Origin: Panax quinquefolius | Taxonomy: Eukaryota > Streptophyta > Magnoliopsida > Apiales > Araliaceae | Length of the DNA stretch: 64,000 bases | Direction: 5' to 3' | Assembly: GCA_020205615.1 (NCBI GenBank) | Contig: CM035161.1 | Coordinates: 1,178,001-1,242,000 of the forward strand | Part shown: positions 35,769 through 48,100 of the stretch, in pieces | Position numbering within the stretch: the stretch's first letter is position 1 | Layout of the letters: each line of letters starts with the position of its first letter | Translations under genes and position numbers: made by a program | The notes under the pieces: model-generated | The model's input: the letters and a program-made list of their open reading frames with translations, nothing else | Told to the model about the DNA's origin: nothing | Databases searched by the model: none

Positions 35769-38536
35769 TGTGACGCCCCCAAAATAGGTATACATCACCT
35801 ATTCTGAGTTGTCAATACATGGTACATAAACAACTACAACTTTATTATTACAACAAGAAAAGCGTGAGTTTGAATACAAATATTATCTTCTGACAATATC
35901 TATACTCAAATAAATCCTCATCACATTTATCGATACATTATTTTACAAAATGGTGAGGACTACTAAACAATCCTTTCTAAAACCTTCATTCCATACCCGA
36001 CTGCATCGCTTATATTCTCGCCTCCCGAGAAAAATGGAACAAAAGGAAAAGGGTGAGCTCAACTAGCTCAAGAAAGAATATTATGACTAAGATAATATAC
36101 AACAAATTATCGTTAGTCTTCAACAGGAAAAATCTAATGTAATACAATAGACAACAAATTTTAAATCAATATTCGCAATGAAAATAATAATTCATTAGAA
36201 GAGTTAAGAGAGAATGCAAACTACTATCTTCTATGTATGAATTTAAAAGTTCATCGCCTATCTTTTATCCCTCAGAACATCAATCAATATACATCCGAAT
36301 CAAATATTCATCTTTGCACTACGTGCCAAAGATATTCATCAATTGGTCATGTTCATTTAAACACTTGCTCATCTTTGCACTACGGCCAAAGATATTCTTC
36401 AGAAATCATTCATCTTTGCACTACAGGTGCCAAAGATATTCTTAAGAAATCATTCATCTTTGCACTACAAAGCCAAAAGATATTCCATAATATCATCATT
36501 TAAGACCGAGGATGATGAAAAATATATTTTTAAAGAAACGAATCCAAAGTGAAACAAAATGACAAGGATTAAGGATTAAGGATTCAGACTTGGATTTATC
36601 CATCTCCCAAAATACCTCAAAAATAATCATAGTGGTGTAAAATTCAAGAATGATCAAAACATGGATACAATCGAGTTAGTATCCGCAATAGATGTTTTGG
36701 ACGAAAAGAAGAAATTTTATTTTTCTATTGAATAATGCAGATATCGTGAATAGTTCCAGATAATGTGAATAAAGCACCAGATATCGTGAATAAGTAACTC
36801 ACACACAAAAGATAGAAATTCCACAAAAACATCTTCACGCTTTCATTAATAGTACTCGTGAATAAGAACTTCGTGAATAAGAACTCATGAATAAGAACTC
36901 ATGAATAAGAACCTGACATGAAAAAAAGTTCCAAATTTGATAAAACTTCAGATCAACATTTCAAAGATAATGATATTGAAGAAATAATATCATTACAAAA
37001 AATAATATCCCTTACCTCGAAAGATCAAGATTTCTTGTTGAAACACCTGATATAAAGGTCAAGGAACTTGCACCGCCTAACAATACTCAAAGTATACTCA
37101 AAATACTCACAAGAATACGCCGATAATATATAGAGAGAAAACTTCAGCTTTAAGTGTGATTTTCAATTCTAACCTAAGCACCTATTTATAGAAATCGCTA
37201 GAACAACAAAGCGTAAAATTTAATAAAATATTAATATATAATTATTAAATTCCTACTTTCAAAATCTGATTCAAACCATCAGCCACCAAGAGTGACTCAC
37301 CTTGCCTAACTCAAAAAAAACGTTTTTCTTATTAAAATATTTAAAACTTCAAAATTAATTATTTGAAGCTTGAACTTCAATAATTCATAATAAATAGCCC
37401 TTTCATCAGAAAATTCCAATCTCGCGAGTTTTTATAGGAATTTCAATTCTCTACAACTTTGCGGAAGAAAGTTTTTCCAAATTCCAAATAAAAATTGAAT
37501 CAAAATCACAAACGGGTGATTTTACAGCTATAATCAAATTTCACCAATAAATGGGGTCCAATGACATGTTTAACATGTTTTAAAACATTTATTGCAACAA
37601 AAATACTCTTCCTCCTCGATACTCATATATCCCACATTCGTTGTAAAATATCACCATTATTATATTATTAAAATATAATAATATATTTAAATGAATTATT
37701 TTATCGTAAAAAGATAAAATTTCAATTTTCAACAATTGTCACATTAAACTTTTTCTCCATCTATATCCACATAAAATTAATATTTTCCTCATCATATAAA
37801 TCAATAATTAATTATTCACAAATAATATTACAGAATCACAATATCGACAACTGTGCAGCTTCCAGAGCAGGGCTTTCGAATAAGAATTTCTCCTTCTTCG
37901 GCAAGCATGATTAGGTGACCAAACCTCTCCTTAGATGTAACTTTCTAGACATTGCTAATAATGTTATCTAATAATATTATTCGGATAATATGAATTATTG
38001 CTTCGATAATGAAAAATACCGTGTAATGGCAATTATCAAAAACAAAGAATATAAAATATCAACGCAGTGACAAATTATTAACTCAATAAAATCTTTAACA
38101 GTAATTATCGTAACCATTATTGAGTAGTGCCTTCTACGTAAGAATCAATAATTGGTGCAATACCGTGCCTCTTGCTCAACAACGCATGTATTAGTGTGTT
38201 TTAACCAACGGGTATTCCAACAAGATAATCTGTAAATAACTACGCCGTTATTTAAAAACAACTTATATTTGTCGCTTTCTTCATCCAATCGCTTTCCTCG
38301 TTATGGGGCCCATAAATGGTCATTTACCGTCACATTTAATATTCCCCGACAAGATTTAATATTCCACGACCAAACGAATATTCCCCTAACGATAATGAAT
38401 ATTTTATAACCACTGCTTATTTTGAAATATTTACGTATTTAACCCTTAACTATCCACATTAATCAAATCAACCCTTACTATTTTAAAATAATAAATAAAG
38501 GAAATTCCTTTTTATTTAAAAATTTCTGGTCTTACA
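35769..38536 (-). mobile_element. 3' LTR of a minus-oriented Tekay/Del-like retrotransposon
   Basis: On the plus strand it runs TGTGACGCCCCC to GTCTTACA (2768 bp). Its TATA box (CTATTTATA) is at 37182-37190 and four hairpin units are at 36309-36485. The adjoining internal sequence begins with a polypurine tract, so this is the 3' LTR of the element whose coding region lies at 38.6-43.2 kb. Confidence 0.9.
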
Positions 38537-38551
38537 ACCTCCCTCCTTATG
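38537..38551 (-). other. Polypurine tract (plus-strand primer site)
   Basis: On the minus strand AAGGAGGGAGGT sits directly before TGTAAGACC, the LTR start. Upstream, TTCGAGGACGAAATTTC is the usual end of chromovirus pol frames. Confidence 0.75.
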
Positions 38552-38805
38552 AAATTTCGTCCTCGAAATTGACGTCGTACACAGTGTTTCGAAAAGGTGA
38601 GATACCTCGCTTTCATTTCCGCTTTCCAATTCCTGTGTCATTTCTCTATAAAGCATGATTCCTCCACAAAACTTTAACTTGTGGTATGACCTTTCATACA
38701 GTAGGACATGCCTCCTTCCTATCCAAGATCTTGTGGTACCTCTCTATACGTTAAGTCTTCTTTATCTCGTCCCCAGTTCTAACTTCAATAACGTGGTTCG
38801 GTCTT

Positions 38806-39024
38806 TCACATATTTACGGAAGTACGAGATATGTGAAACACATTATGAACACGAGACATACTCTGAGGTAACGCAAGTCTATAGGCTACATTTCCTACTT
38901 TCGGTCCAAGAATTTGAAATGGACCAATAAATCGTGGATTGAGCTTTCCTCTCTTCCCAAATCTTGTAACTCCTTCCATGGAGCAACTCATGAACAATAC
39001 ATGATCCCCTACATTAAATTCCAC
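38806..39024 (-). pseudogene. Integrase C-terminal region fragment
   Basis: It contains EFNVGDHVLFMSCSMEGVTR, RFGKRGKLNPRFIGPFQILG and AYRLALPQSMSRVHNVFHIS, which match the conserved post-core integrase region of plant chromoviruses. Confidence 0.9.
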
Positions 39025-39217
39025 GTCCTTTCGATGAAGATCCGCATAACTCTTTTGTCGATCTTGTGCCGCTTTGTATACGTTGTCGAATCATTTGGAT
39101 CTTTTCGGTGATCATACGTCTTAACTCGGGTCCCAACAATGTTGCTTCACCCACCTCATCCCAACATATCGGAGAACGACATTTTCGGCCCATATAATGC
39201 TTCAAATGGAGCCACAC
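39014..39217 (-). pseudogene. Integrase fragment between core and C-terminus
   Basis: It contains YMGRKCRSPICWDEVGEATL and RRMITEKIQMIRQRI, conserved after the integrase core in Tekay/Del-like elements. Confidence 0.9.
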
Positions 39218-39305
39218 CTATACTTGCACGATAACTGTTTTGTAGGAGAATTCCACCAATGGTAAATACTTATCCCAACTACCCTTGAAGTCTAGGACAC
39301 GAGTC

Positions 39306-39542
39306 TTAATAGATCTTCAAGAGTTTGAATAGTCCTCTCGATTGTCCGTCCGTTTGGGGATGGGTATGCGAACTAAATCGCAAATCTGTGCCCATAGCTT
39401 TTTGCAAGCTAACCCAAAATCTTGAAGTGAATCTTGGGTCACGATCCAAACTATGGATACAGGGCATGCCATGCAACCTCACAATCTTATTCACATACAT
39501 ACTAGCAAGACGCTCAAGGGAATAAGTCTCCGTGATCGACAA
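39306..39542 (-). pseudogene. Integrase catalytic core fragment
   Basis: It reads YVNKIVRLHGMPCIHSLDRD then PRFTSRFWVSLQKAMGTDLR and HPQTDGQS. The Asp of the SDRDPRFTS-type motif is present. The third catalytic residue, normally just after QTDGQSE, is lost where the frame breaks (QSRGLFKLL). Confidence 0.92.
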
Positions 39543-40143
39543 AGAAATGAAGCGGACTTGGTTAATCTATCAACAATAACCCAAATAAAGATTGATGCCT
39601 TGAGAAACCGTAGGAAGACCCGTAATCTAAATCCATGGTAATGTGTTCCCACTTCCATTCCGGAATCTCAAGTGGTTGCAACGGACCCTTAGGTACTAGA
39701 TGCTCGCCTTTTACACGTTGACAAGTTAAACACATCGAGATAAACTTTGCAATCTCTCTTCATATTGTTCCACCAAAATGTATGTCAAGATCACGATACA
39801 TTTTAGTACTTCCAAGATGGATTGCAAATGGTGTATTGTGTGCCTCCATCATAATCTTGTACTTCAAATCGAGTCGTTAGGAACACAAAGTCTAGAGTGG
39901 ACTCAAGTATTCCTTCTTCATCAATTCTCGCCCTAATAGCTCCTTCTCAGACTTTCTTCTTCATACGCATCGACTCTCCGCCCTGGGGTGGCGAAAGCAA
40001 CCTTAACTTTTTCTATTAAAGTTGGTTCTATCGTATACTTGACATCATCGCACTCATTCCTCGCATATGATCTTCTACTCAACGCGTCAAATTACCACGT
40101 TCGCTTTTACCGGGATGGTATTGAATAGTGTGGTCGTAGTCTT

Positions 40144-40431
40144 TCAATAGCTCGAGCCAACGTCATTTGCCAAGCGTGTTGAGTTCTTTTTGAGTGAAGA
40201 AATATTTAAGGCTTTTATGGTCCTAATATATCTCCACTTTCTCCCATATAGATAGTGCCTCCATATCTTTAAATAATGAAACACGATCGCCGCTAACTCT
40301 AGATCACGAGTAGGATAATTCCTCTCATACTCTTTAAGTTGTCGCGAGGCATAGGCTATGACTTTTCCACGTTGCATGAGAACACATCCTAACCCTTTGC
40401 ACCGAAGCATCGTCAGAGATAACAAATCCAT
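40144..40431 (-). pseudogene. RNase H domain fragment
   Basis: It contains [39 protein letters not shown] and [10 protein letters not shown], strongly typical of Ty3/gypsy RNase H. It ends in frameshifted sequence. Confidence 0.92.
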
Positions 40432-40658
40432 CCGAACCGGATGGTATTGTTAGAACAGTCTTGAAATAAGTCTCCTCTTAAGCTCTTGAAACTTTTCTCG
40501 CATTCTTCGCTCCAAACGAATTTTGTATCCTTCCGAAGTTAATTGAGTTAATGGAGTAGCGATTCGAAAAACCCTTCCACGAATCTCGATAATAACCAGC
40601 TAAGCCCAAAAGCTACGTACTTCACCACCGACTTTGTTGCTCCCAACTTTGTATTGCT

Positions 40659-40925
40659 TCAATCTTCACGGATCAACAGATACTCCATGTTTCGACACCA
40701 CGTGCCCTCAAGGAATGCTACTTCCTCGAGCCGTAACTCGCATTTCTTCAATTTGGCATATAGTTGGTTTTCACGAAGCCTTTGAGTACCCGACTTCAAA
40801 TGGTGCTCATGATCTTCACGGCTTTTGGAATATATGAGGATGTCATCAATAAAGACAACAACGAATCGATCCAAATATTCCTCGAATACTCGATTCATCA
40901 TATCCACAGAAAGCCGCAGGAGCAT
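40659..40925 (-). pseudogene. Reverse transcriptase fragment
   Basis: It contains [20 protein letters not shown], with the catalytic FIDD motif (the YVDD equivalent), and [20 protein letters not shown]. The fingers and palm sequences before it are scattered in other frames up to about 41300. Confidence 0.92.
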
Positions 40926-41798
40926 TAGTCAATCCGAAAGACATGACTAAGAATTCATAATGCCCGCATCGAGTTCTAAAGGCGCCTTTAGAATATCCTC
41001 GCCTCTAATCTTCACCGATGATATCCGTAATCGAAGATCGATTTTTGAAAAGAATTGTGCCTCACAATCGGGTCAAACAAGTCATCAATACGAGGTGAGG
41101 ATACCTATTCTTGATGGTGACATGGTTCAATTCCGATAGTCAATACAAAGTCGCATACTCCCGCTTTTCTTCTTTACAAATAAAACAGAGCACCCCAAGG
41201 AGATGTACTTGACGAATGAAACCCAATGTCCAACAATTCCTCGTAGTTGGACCTTTAACTCCCAAGTTCAATAGAGCCATTCGATATGGGGTTTTAGAAA
41301 TGGGCTTTGTACCAGTTCAAGATCAATAAAGAATTCAACTTCACGCTCGGGGGGTAACCGGAAGTTCTTCTAGAAATACATCAGAAAGTCAATAACAACA
41401 GAATATTATTCAAATTTGACGTGTCTTTATTCAAATCCATAACACGGGCTAAGAAAGTTTCGACATCCGCTTTTTCAATAAACGAATAGCTTTTATGATT
41501 AGATATGATGATGATTGATTTTAATGGTTTAGTTGCTTGAATTGCATAACAAAAGTCAAGTTTAGGAATATGAAAACTAACAACCTTACGAAAACAATCA
41601 ATTTTGGTATGATGAGTAGTTAACCAATCAACCCTAAAATCACATCAAAAAGCAAGTATCTTTAAAGAGATAAGGTCAACAGTAAGGTGATGGTGCCAAC
41701 TTGAATCAAACAAGATTTATAAACAAAGGATATGATGAAAGTTTCTTCCAACGGAGTTTCCACATGATAGTCAAAGTCTAATTTCTCCTGAGTCAAGT

Positions 41799-41987
41799 TT
41801 AAACGCCGAGCACATGCACGAGAGATAAATGAATGGGTAGACTGTGATCAAGTAAGGTATAAACTTCATAAGAATTTATAAATAGCTTACCCGTGATCAC
41901 CTCGCTTGGGTTCTCGATTATGACCAAATACAACAAACGCCTTCCTAATCGCTGATTTTGATTTTCGGGATAGCCTTTTCGAGTCAC
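41799..41987 (-). pseudogene. Aspartic protease fragment
   Basis: It reads VITGKLFINSYEVYTLLD and then continues in a shifted frame where DPGSTHSF would be expected, so the active-site segment is broken by a small indel. Confidence 0.7.
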
Positions 41988-42009
41988 CGTCTCAATAACT
42001 AGGTTTCGC

Positions 42010-42115
42010 CATCGTATAATTCGAGCGATATGTCCTTCCTTTCCACAATTATAAGATACCTCGAATCGCTAGGGCGCTTTGGACCGATATGTCCTCTCTT
42101 TCCGCGATTTCAGAA
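42010..42115 (-). pseudogene. Gag zinc-knuckle remnant
   Basis: One frame reads YNCGKEGHIARI, a CCHC knuckle lacking its first and last Cys. A neighbouring frame reads RGKRGHIGPK, a second knuckle in similar decay. Confidence 0.55.
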
Positions 42116-42459
42116 AGATATGACCGGGTGGTCGTTTCCTCCTCTTGTAAATCCGCTTGTCACGCAAGATCGCTTATCTTCATATGGTCGCCGTTAAATC
42201 TCCTCTTTTAAAATCTCCTCCCGACTCGCTTCTTTCTATTTTCACGGCTATGATTACCACCGTAGTGGTTACCATTTCGTCTCGCTCGCTTTCTTTCTCC
42301 GCGGTTATCATTATTCGCCGATCGCTATCTCTCGATACGATCTCTGTTGTGGTCCTCGGTTGACTGTACTCGTTATCTCGCCTAATAATTGAGCCCTCTT
42401 GCTTATATACATTCGGAATAAAGAGAAAATTTACGAGAAATGAGATATCGACGTATGCC

Positions 42460-42971
42460 TTAAGCTTTCAAACCTCTAAGAAACATCCACCATAATGCTC
42501 TCATTCTCCACCAAATGAGGTCTAAAACTGATAACTCTAAACTTTTGCTCGCATCGAGACACCGCCATGTTGTTTTGTTCCAATCATGAACTCCACTTCC
42601 TCTTATACGACGAACACTTTCGTGAAAGTATTTGTCGTTAAATAGCTTCCAAACGCCTCCCAAGATACGCCGAAGGCGAAATGGATGGTATCGCTTCACG
42701 CACTCCCACCGTGAGACCGCCTCACCACTAACATAAAGGTGGCGAATGGAACCTTCTGTTCGCCAGGCATCCCAAGACATCGAATATCTTGGTAATTTGT
42801 TCGACCCATGTTTCCGCTATGATCGGATCCGCTTTCCTTAAATCGGTGGTCCCAACTCTTTCGAATCGCTGGTGTGGACAACCCGTGAATCGCTATCATT
42901 TCCTCCTCGTATTTTGAACACGAAGTCTCCTCGCGGCCGATTTTGCATGAACCGCAAAAACTTCTAAACAT
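42460..42971 (-). pseudogene. Gag fragments
   Basis: Overlapping broken frames contain GEQKVPFATFMLV, WECVKRYHP and FNDKYFHESVRR. These correspond to the Tekay/Del gag pattern (...QKVPFATFML...WWECVKR...FEKYFPESVRR). Confidence 0.85.
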
Positions 42972-43285
42972 CCCTCGCTCATCATCTCGCCAATGGTGTT
43001 ATTCAGTTCACGGTGAGAACATCACCACTGTCAGACGCTCTCCCTCGTCAGAGTAGTACATGCATCTCCACTCTGCCTCATTTCCATTGTTAATATTCTC
43101 AAATCGACATTCTCAACATCATCATAAAAAAATGGTTAATTAAGGAAATCAATATATCACATAATATCCCTATATATTGATAATTTCAACTAACAAATAA
43201 GCTTGGTGTAGGACACACTAACAAGGATTTACTCGCCCTCTCCTCCTAGTTCTATTCCCCCATCTCCGCCAGAGATCATATCCCT

Positions 43286-43300
43286 AAGCTCGATACCAAT
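43286..43300 (-). other. Primer-binding site, initiator-tRNA-Met type
   Basis: On the minus strand TTGGTATCGAGCTTAGG follows the LTR end. The consensus for priming by initiator tRNA-Met is TGGTATCAGAGC, so one base appears deleted. A second copy of the same site is at about 43740-43753, on the other side of the N gap. Confidence 0.7.
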
Positions 43301-43303
43301 TTA

Positions 43304-43420
43304 TGACGCCCCAAAATAGTATACATCACCCATTCTCGAAGTCAATAATATACGGCACGTAAAACAACTACAACTTTATTATTACAACAAGAACTGCAGA
43401 GTTGAATACAAATATTATCT
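43304..43420 (-). mobile_element. Truncated LTR end left of the gap
   Basis: It starts TGACGCCCCAAAATAG, matching the LTR end at 43756, and runs into the N gap after about 117 bp. Confidence 0.85.
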
Positions 43421-43520
43421 NNNNNNNNNNNNNNNNNNNNNNNNNNNNNNNNNNNNNNNNNNNNNNNNNNNNNNNNNNNNNNNNNNNNNNNNNNNNNNNN
43501 NNNNNNNNNNNNNNNNNNNN
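43421..43520. other. Assembly gap of exactly 100 N
   Basis: A fixed-size N run, which normally marks a scaffold join of unknown true length. About 345 bp on its left (43076-43420) recur on its right (43521-43880). Confidence 0.99.
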
Positions 43521-43755
43521 GCATCTCCACGGTCTCATTTACTCACTTTGTTAATATTCTCGATTCGACATTCTCAAATCTTGTCATAAAATAAGGGTTA
43601 ATTAAGGAAATCAATATATCACATAATATCCCTATATCTTGACCACTAACTAAATAAGCTTAGGTAGGACACAGCGAAGGAGATTTACTCGTCTCTCCCT
43701 CCTAGTTCTATTCCCGATCTCCATGGAGATCATATCCCTAAGCTCGATACCAAGC
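43521..43755 (-). mobile_element. Second copy of the retroelement 5' internal leader
   Basis: It matches 43076-43303 (GGTTAATTAAGGAAATCAAT, ATATCACATAATATCCCTAT and the primer-binding site), with many small indels. It leads directly into the complete LTR at 43756. Confidence 0.85.
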
Positions 43756-46415
43756 TGTGGCGCCCCAAAATAGGTATACACAACACCCATTCTGAGTCGC
43801 CAAATACATGGTACAGAAACAACTACAACTTTATTATTACACAACAAAAGCGTGAGTTTGAATACAAATATTATCTTCAGACAATATCTATACTCAAATA
43901 AATCCTCATCACATTATTGATTCATTATTTTACAAAATGGTGAGGACTACTAAACAACTCTCTCTAGAATCTTCATTCCATACCCCAAGTAGTACTGCCA
44001 TTACATTCTCGCCTCACGAGAAGAAAAATGGAACAACAAAGAAAAAGGGTGAGCTCAACTAGCCCGGTAAAGAATATTATGACTAAGATAATATACAACA
44101 AATTATCGTTAGTCTTCAACGAGGAAAAATCGATAGAATCTGATAGACAACAAGTTTTAGATCAATATTAATGTGAAATAATAATTCATAGAAGAGTTAC
44201 GTAGAGAATGAAATCTACTATAATCTATGAATTTAACGGTCCATCATCAATATTTTATCCTGTAACATCAATCAATATACATCGGAATCAAATATTCATC
44301 TTTGCACTCTGGGCCAAAGATATTCATCGATTGGTCATGTTCATCTCAACACTGTTCATCTTTCAGACCTCTGTGCCAAAGATATTCTTCGAAATCATTC
44401 ATTTAAGATCGAGGATGATGAAAAATATTTTAAAAAGCGAATCCGGTGAAACAAAATGACAAGGATTAAGGATTAGTACTTGGTTTTATCCACGCCCAAA
44501 ATACCTCAAAAATAATCATAGTGGTATAAAATTCAAGAATGATCAAAACATGGATACAATCGGAGCTAGTATCCGAATAGATGTTTTAGACGAAAAGAAG
44601 AAATTTTATTTTCTATGAATGAATAGTGTCAGTATCGTGAATAGTCTTAGTATCGTGAATAAGTAACTCAGACACCAAAAGATAGAAATTCCACAAAAAA
44701 CATCTTCACGCTGAATAATAGTACTCGTGAATGAAGTAACTCATGAATAGTAACTTCGTGAATAAGTAACTCATGAATAGTAACCCGAGCATGAAAAAGT
44801 TTCAAATTTGATAAAACTTCAGATCAACATTTCAATTATAATGATATTGAAGAAATAATATCATTTAAAAAAAATAATATCCCCACCTCGAAAGATCGAT
44901 ACTTACAAATTTAGAATCTAGAATATAGTCTTTGAAGGGAACTGCACCGTCTAGCAATACTCAAAGTATACTCAAAATACTCACAAGAATCGCTCAAAAT
45001 ATCGAGAGAGAAATAGAGAAAACTTGAGTTTACGGTGTGATTTTCAATTCTAACCTAAGACACCTATTTATAGGAAAATGCTTAGAACAAACAAAAGCGA
45101 AAATTTAATATAATATTAATATAATTATACAAATTTTCCTTAGCCCATCTTTTGGTCAAAACACCAGCCACACATGTTAATGATGTCCAAAAAATACAAA
45201 AACGTTTTTCTTAACAAAAATAATTTAAACTCCCAAAAATCAATTATTTTGAACTTGAACTTCAATAATTCATAATAAATAGCCCTTTCATCAGAAAATT
45301 CGAATCTCATGAGTTTTTATAGGAAATTCAATTCTCTACAACTTTGCAGAAGAAAGTTTTCCAAATTCCAAACAAAAATCGGCCCGAAATCCACAAGCAG
45401 GCGATTTTACAAAGCTATAATCAAATTTTGATCGATAATTGTGTCCACCAACACACAAAAACATGTGTTAAACATTTAATGCCACAAAAATACTCTTCCT
45501 CCTCATATACTCATATATCCCACATTCATTGTAAAAATATCACAGTTAATATATTATTAAAATAATATATTTAAATGAATTATTTTATCGAGAAAAGATA
45601 AAATATTAATTTTCAACAATTGTCATTTTAAAATTTTCTCCATCTATATCCACATAAAATCAATATTTTCCTCATCATATAAATCAATAATTAATTATTC
45701 ACAAATAATATTCTGAGAATCACAATATTGACAACCAGCGGTTCTCCAGGAAGAGGGGCTTTCAATAAGAATTTTTCTTCTGGCGGCGTATGATTAGATG
45801 ACCAAACCTCTCCTTAGAGCAGAACTTTCTAGACATTGCCAATAATGTTATCTAATAATATTATTCAGATAATATGAATTATTGCTTCGATAATGAAAGA
45901 TCTTGTGTAATGACAATTATTGAAACAAATGAATAATATAAAATATCAACGCAAAGCAATTATTAACTCGATAAAATCTTTGAGCGGTAATTATCGTAAC
46001 CATTATTGAGTAGTGGCCTTCTACGTAAGAATCAATAATTGGTGCAATCTGCAGGTATCTTCTTGTTCAACAACGGCGATATTAGTGTGTTTTAACCACC
46101 GGGTATTCCAACAATGGCAATAATATTCTGTGTTATTTAAAAACAACTTATATTTGTCGTTTTCTTCATCCAATCGCTTTCAGTTATGGGGCCCACACAT
46201 GGTCTGGCATTGGTCGCACGAATATTCCCAGAATGATCATTGAATATTCCACGCACCAAACGAATATTCCCGACAACAATGAATATTTTATAACCACTTG
46301 CTTATTTTGAAATATTTGCGTATTTAACCCTTAACTATCCACATTAATCAAATCAACCCTTACTATTTCAAAATAAAGGAAATTCCTTTTTATTTAAAAA
46401 TTTCGGGGTCTTACA
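43756..46415 (-). mobile_element. 5' LTR of the minus-oriented retrotransposon, right of the gap
   Basis: It runs TGTGGCGCCCC to GGGGTCTTACA (2660 bp). The TATA box (CTATTTATA) is near 45064-45072 and two hairpin units are at 44298-44385. Its right flank (CTAGA) does not match the left flank of the 3' LTR (ATATG), so no target duplication supports the two LTRs as one insertion. Confidence 0.88.
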
Positions 46416-46626
46416 CTAGAGATTTATTTGACATTTTCAAACTATGTCTGTAACTTACTAGAGGCCCGGGAAATAATTGATATAAAAGAGAATCTGCCAG
46501 CTGGAAGAGGAATAGGATATAGGTGAGCCAGGGAAATATTGTTGAATAAAGACTGCTTCTAAAAAGTTCTTGGCCCACCCTTAACTCTGTTCACGGTTAG
46601 CCAGGAATGAGATTGGGAGTTCGATT
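46416..46626. other. Unassigned segment next to the plastid insertion
   Basis: About 210 bp that match neither the retroelement nor psbA upstream sequence as far as I can judge. It could be other organellar DNA or host DNA. Confidence 0.4.
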
Positions 46627-46707
46627 CCTCCAGTAGATATTGATGGTATTCGTGAATCTGTTTCTGGATCTCTACTTTATGGCAACAATATTATCTCAAG
46701 TGCCATT
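46627..46707 (+). pseudogene. psbA: Plastid psbA fragment in the nucleus, part 1
   Basis: An 81-bp open segment translates as [20 protein letters not shown] then NIISSAI. This equals photosystem II D1 residues 56-82 (normally [20 protein letters not shown]), including Asp59 and Asp61. The upstream part of psbA is absent. The segment ends at the solo LTR, whose target duplication CCATT comes from psbA itself. It is a nuclear plastid-DNA copy (NUPT), not a functional gene. Confidence 0.93.
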
Positions 46708-47819
46708 TGTGACGCCCCCAAAATTAGGTATACATCACCCATCTTTGGTCGCCACTTACATGGTAATGCAATTTAAATACAACTTATTAACATAAGCGCC
46801 GTGGCTGACCACGACATAAGCTATGAGTTTAAATACAAATATAAATCTACTAGATATTATACAAACTCAAACAAAAAGTCCTCATTACAGATTATTATCA
46901 CACTATTTTTACGAATAGTGAGGACTACTAATCTTATCTTAGGACCATCACTCGTTTCCCAGGCTCGTCATTTATATTCTCATTTCACGAGAGAAACGGT
47001 GAAAGAAAAGGTGAGCTCAACTAGCCCAAAGAAGAAATATTATGACTAAGATAATGCGAGAATAAATTATCAATAGTCTTCAACAATGTTAAAGCGATAA
47101 AATCTGATAGGCAACCGGTTTAGCTGCGGCGGAATATCTGATCCATTAAAAGAGTCAAGTAGAAAATAAAGTCTACTATCTTTTATGTTTTAAAAGGTTT
47201 TCATCATCTTGTTATAAATTTGAGACTCAACTTTAATAAATATTCCACATCATCGAATCACCCTGCACTACGACGAGGATATTCTTTAATATCACGACCA
47301 CAATTATTCATGCACTACGGGCGAGAATATTTGTGTATTCATTAATGGTCGTGATCATGCCAACAATCGTCCATCGATGCACTTCGACCATCGAGGATTT
47401 TTATCACATCATTTGTAACATTACGGCCATGAATTGCAGAATAGTCTCTCAGTCATAATCATACCAAGTCCATCTATGCACCTACTGAATACGAGATGAC
47501 TTTCAACATAATATAAACATGAGGATGATGACAATGATATAAGAATTGATAAAACAAGTTCAAGAATTATTTTATCCAGGGAATTATTAACGTCCAAATT
47601 AGTAAAATTCAAGAATGATCGGAAGAATATTTCCATTTGAAAAGATCTTTGGATGAAACGCAAATATCAAGGATATTCTATTAATTTCATGGAGTATAGA
47701 AGTCAAAGTTTTAACTATTTGGGTATAATAAAGAATGGAATAACAAAAGAAATCACCGTGCATGCGATTGCTTTGCATGTAGGCAGGTTATTCAATGAGA
47801 ATAATAATAACGGAACGGG

Positions 47820-48100
47820 TCGGGTGAAATTCACAAGCAGGATCTTCCAATGAATAATAAAGATGGAACGGATCCGGTGTAAAACACACAGATAGGATAT
47901 TCCAGCGGAATGATAAAGGCGGAAACCGGTGGGTGTAAAACACACTGATGAGGATGTTCCAGCGTAATAATAATAAAAAGGCGGAACCAGTCAAGGTGTA
48001 AAACACATGAGCAGGATGTTCCAATGAATAATAATAATAAAAAGCGGAACCGGTCGGTGTGTAAAACACTGATGACAGGATGTTCCAATGAGAATAATAG
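47820..48100. repeat. ~60-bp tandem repeat inside solo LTR 4
   Basis: Five imperfect units share GTGTAAAACACA and GCAGGATGTTCCAATGAATA with small indels. It is unique to this LTR copy in the window. Confidence 0.8.

Larger units (their letters stand above)
38537..43303 (-). pseudogene. Degenerate Tekay/Del-like gag-pol
   Basis: Reading the minus strand from the right, the order is gag (42971-42460), zinc-knuckle remnant (~42110-42010), protease (41987-41799), reverse transcriptase (40925-40659), RNase H (40431-40144), integrase core (39542-39306) and integrase C-terminus (39217-38806). This is Ty3/gypsy order. Each piece is open for only 60-100 codons before a frameshift or stop, so no polyprotein can be made. 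The integrase tail and LTR-proximal sequence fit chromoviruses of the Tekay/Del type. A chromodomain was looked for at 38560-38800 and not clearly found. Confidence 0.9.

Noticed and set aside
38560..38800. Chromodomain of the Tekay-like element
   Set aside because: The position is right, but the three minus frames give only weak, broken resemblance, so I do not claim the domain.
42157..43020. Plus-strand Ser/Leu-rich open frames
   Set aside because: They are antisense to recognisable gag motifs on the minus strand.
35769..46415. Calling this a single clean full-length insertion
   Set aside because: The flanks do not match, the host frame does not resume, and an N gap with duplicated edges lies inside.
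46590..46640. tRNA-like motif GGGAGTTCGATTCC
   Set aside because: It looks like a T-arm, but no cloverleaf with acceptor, D and anticodon stems could be built around it.
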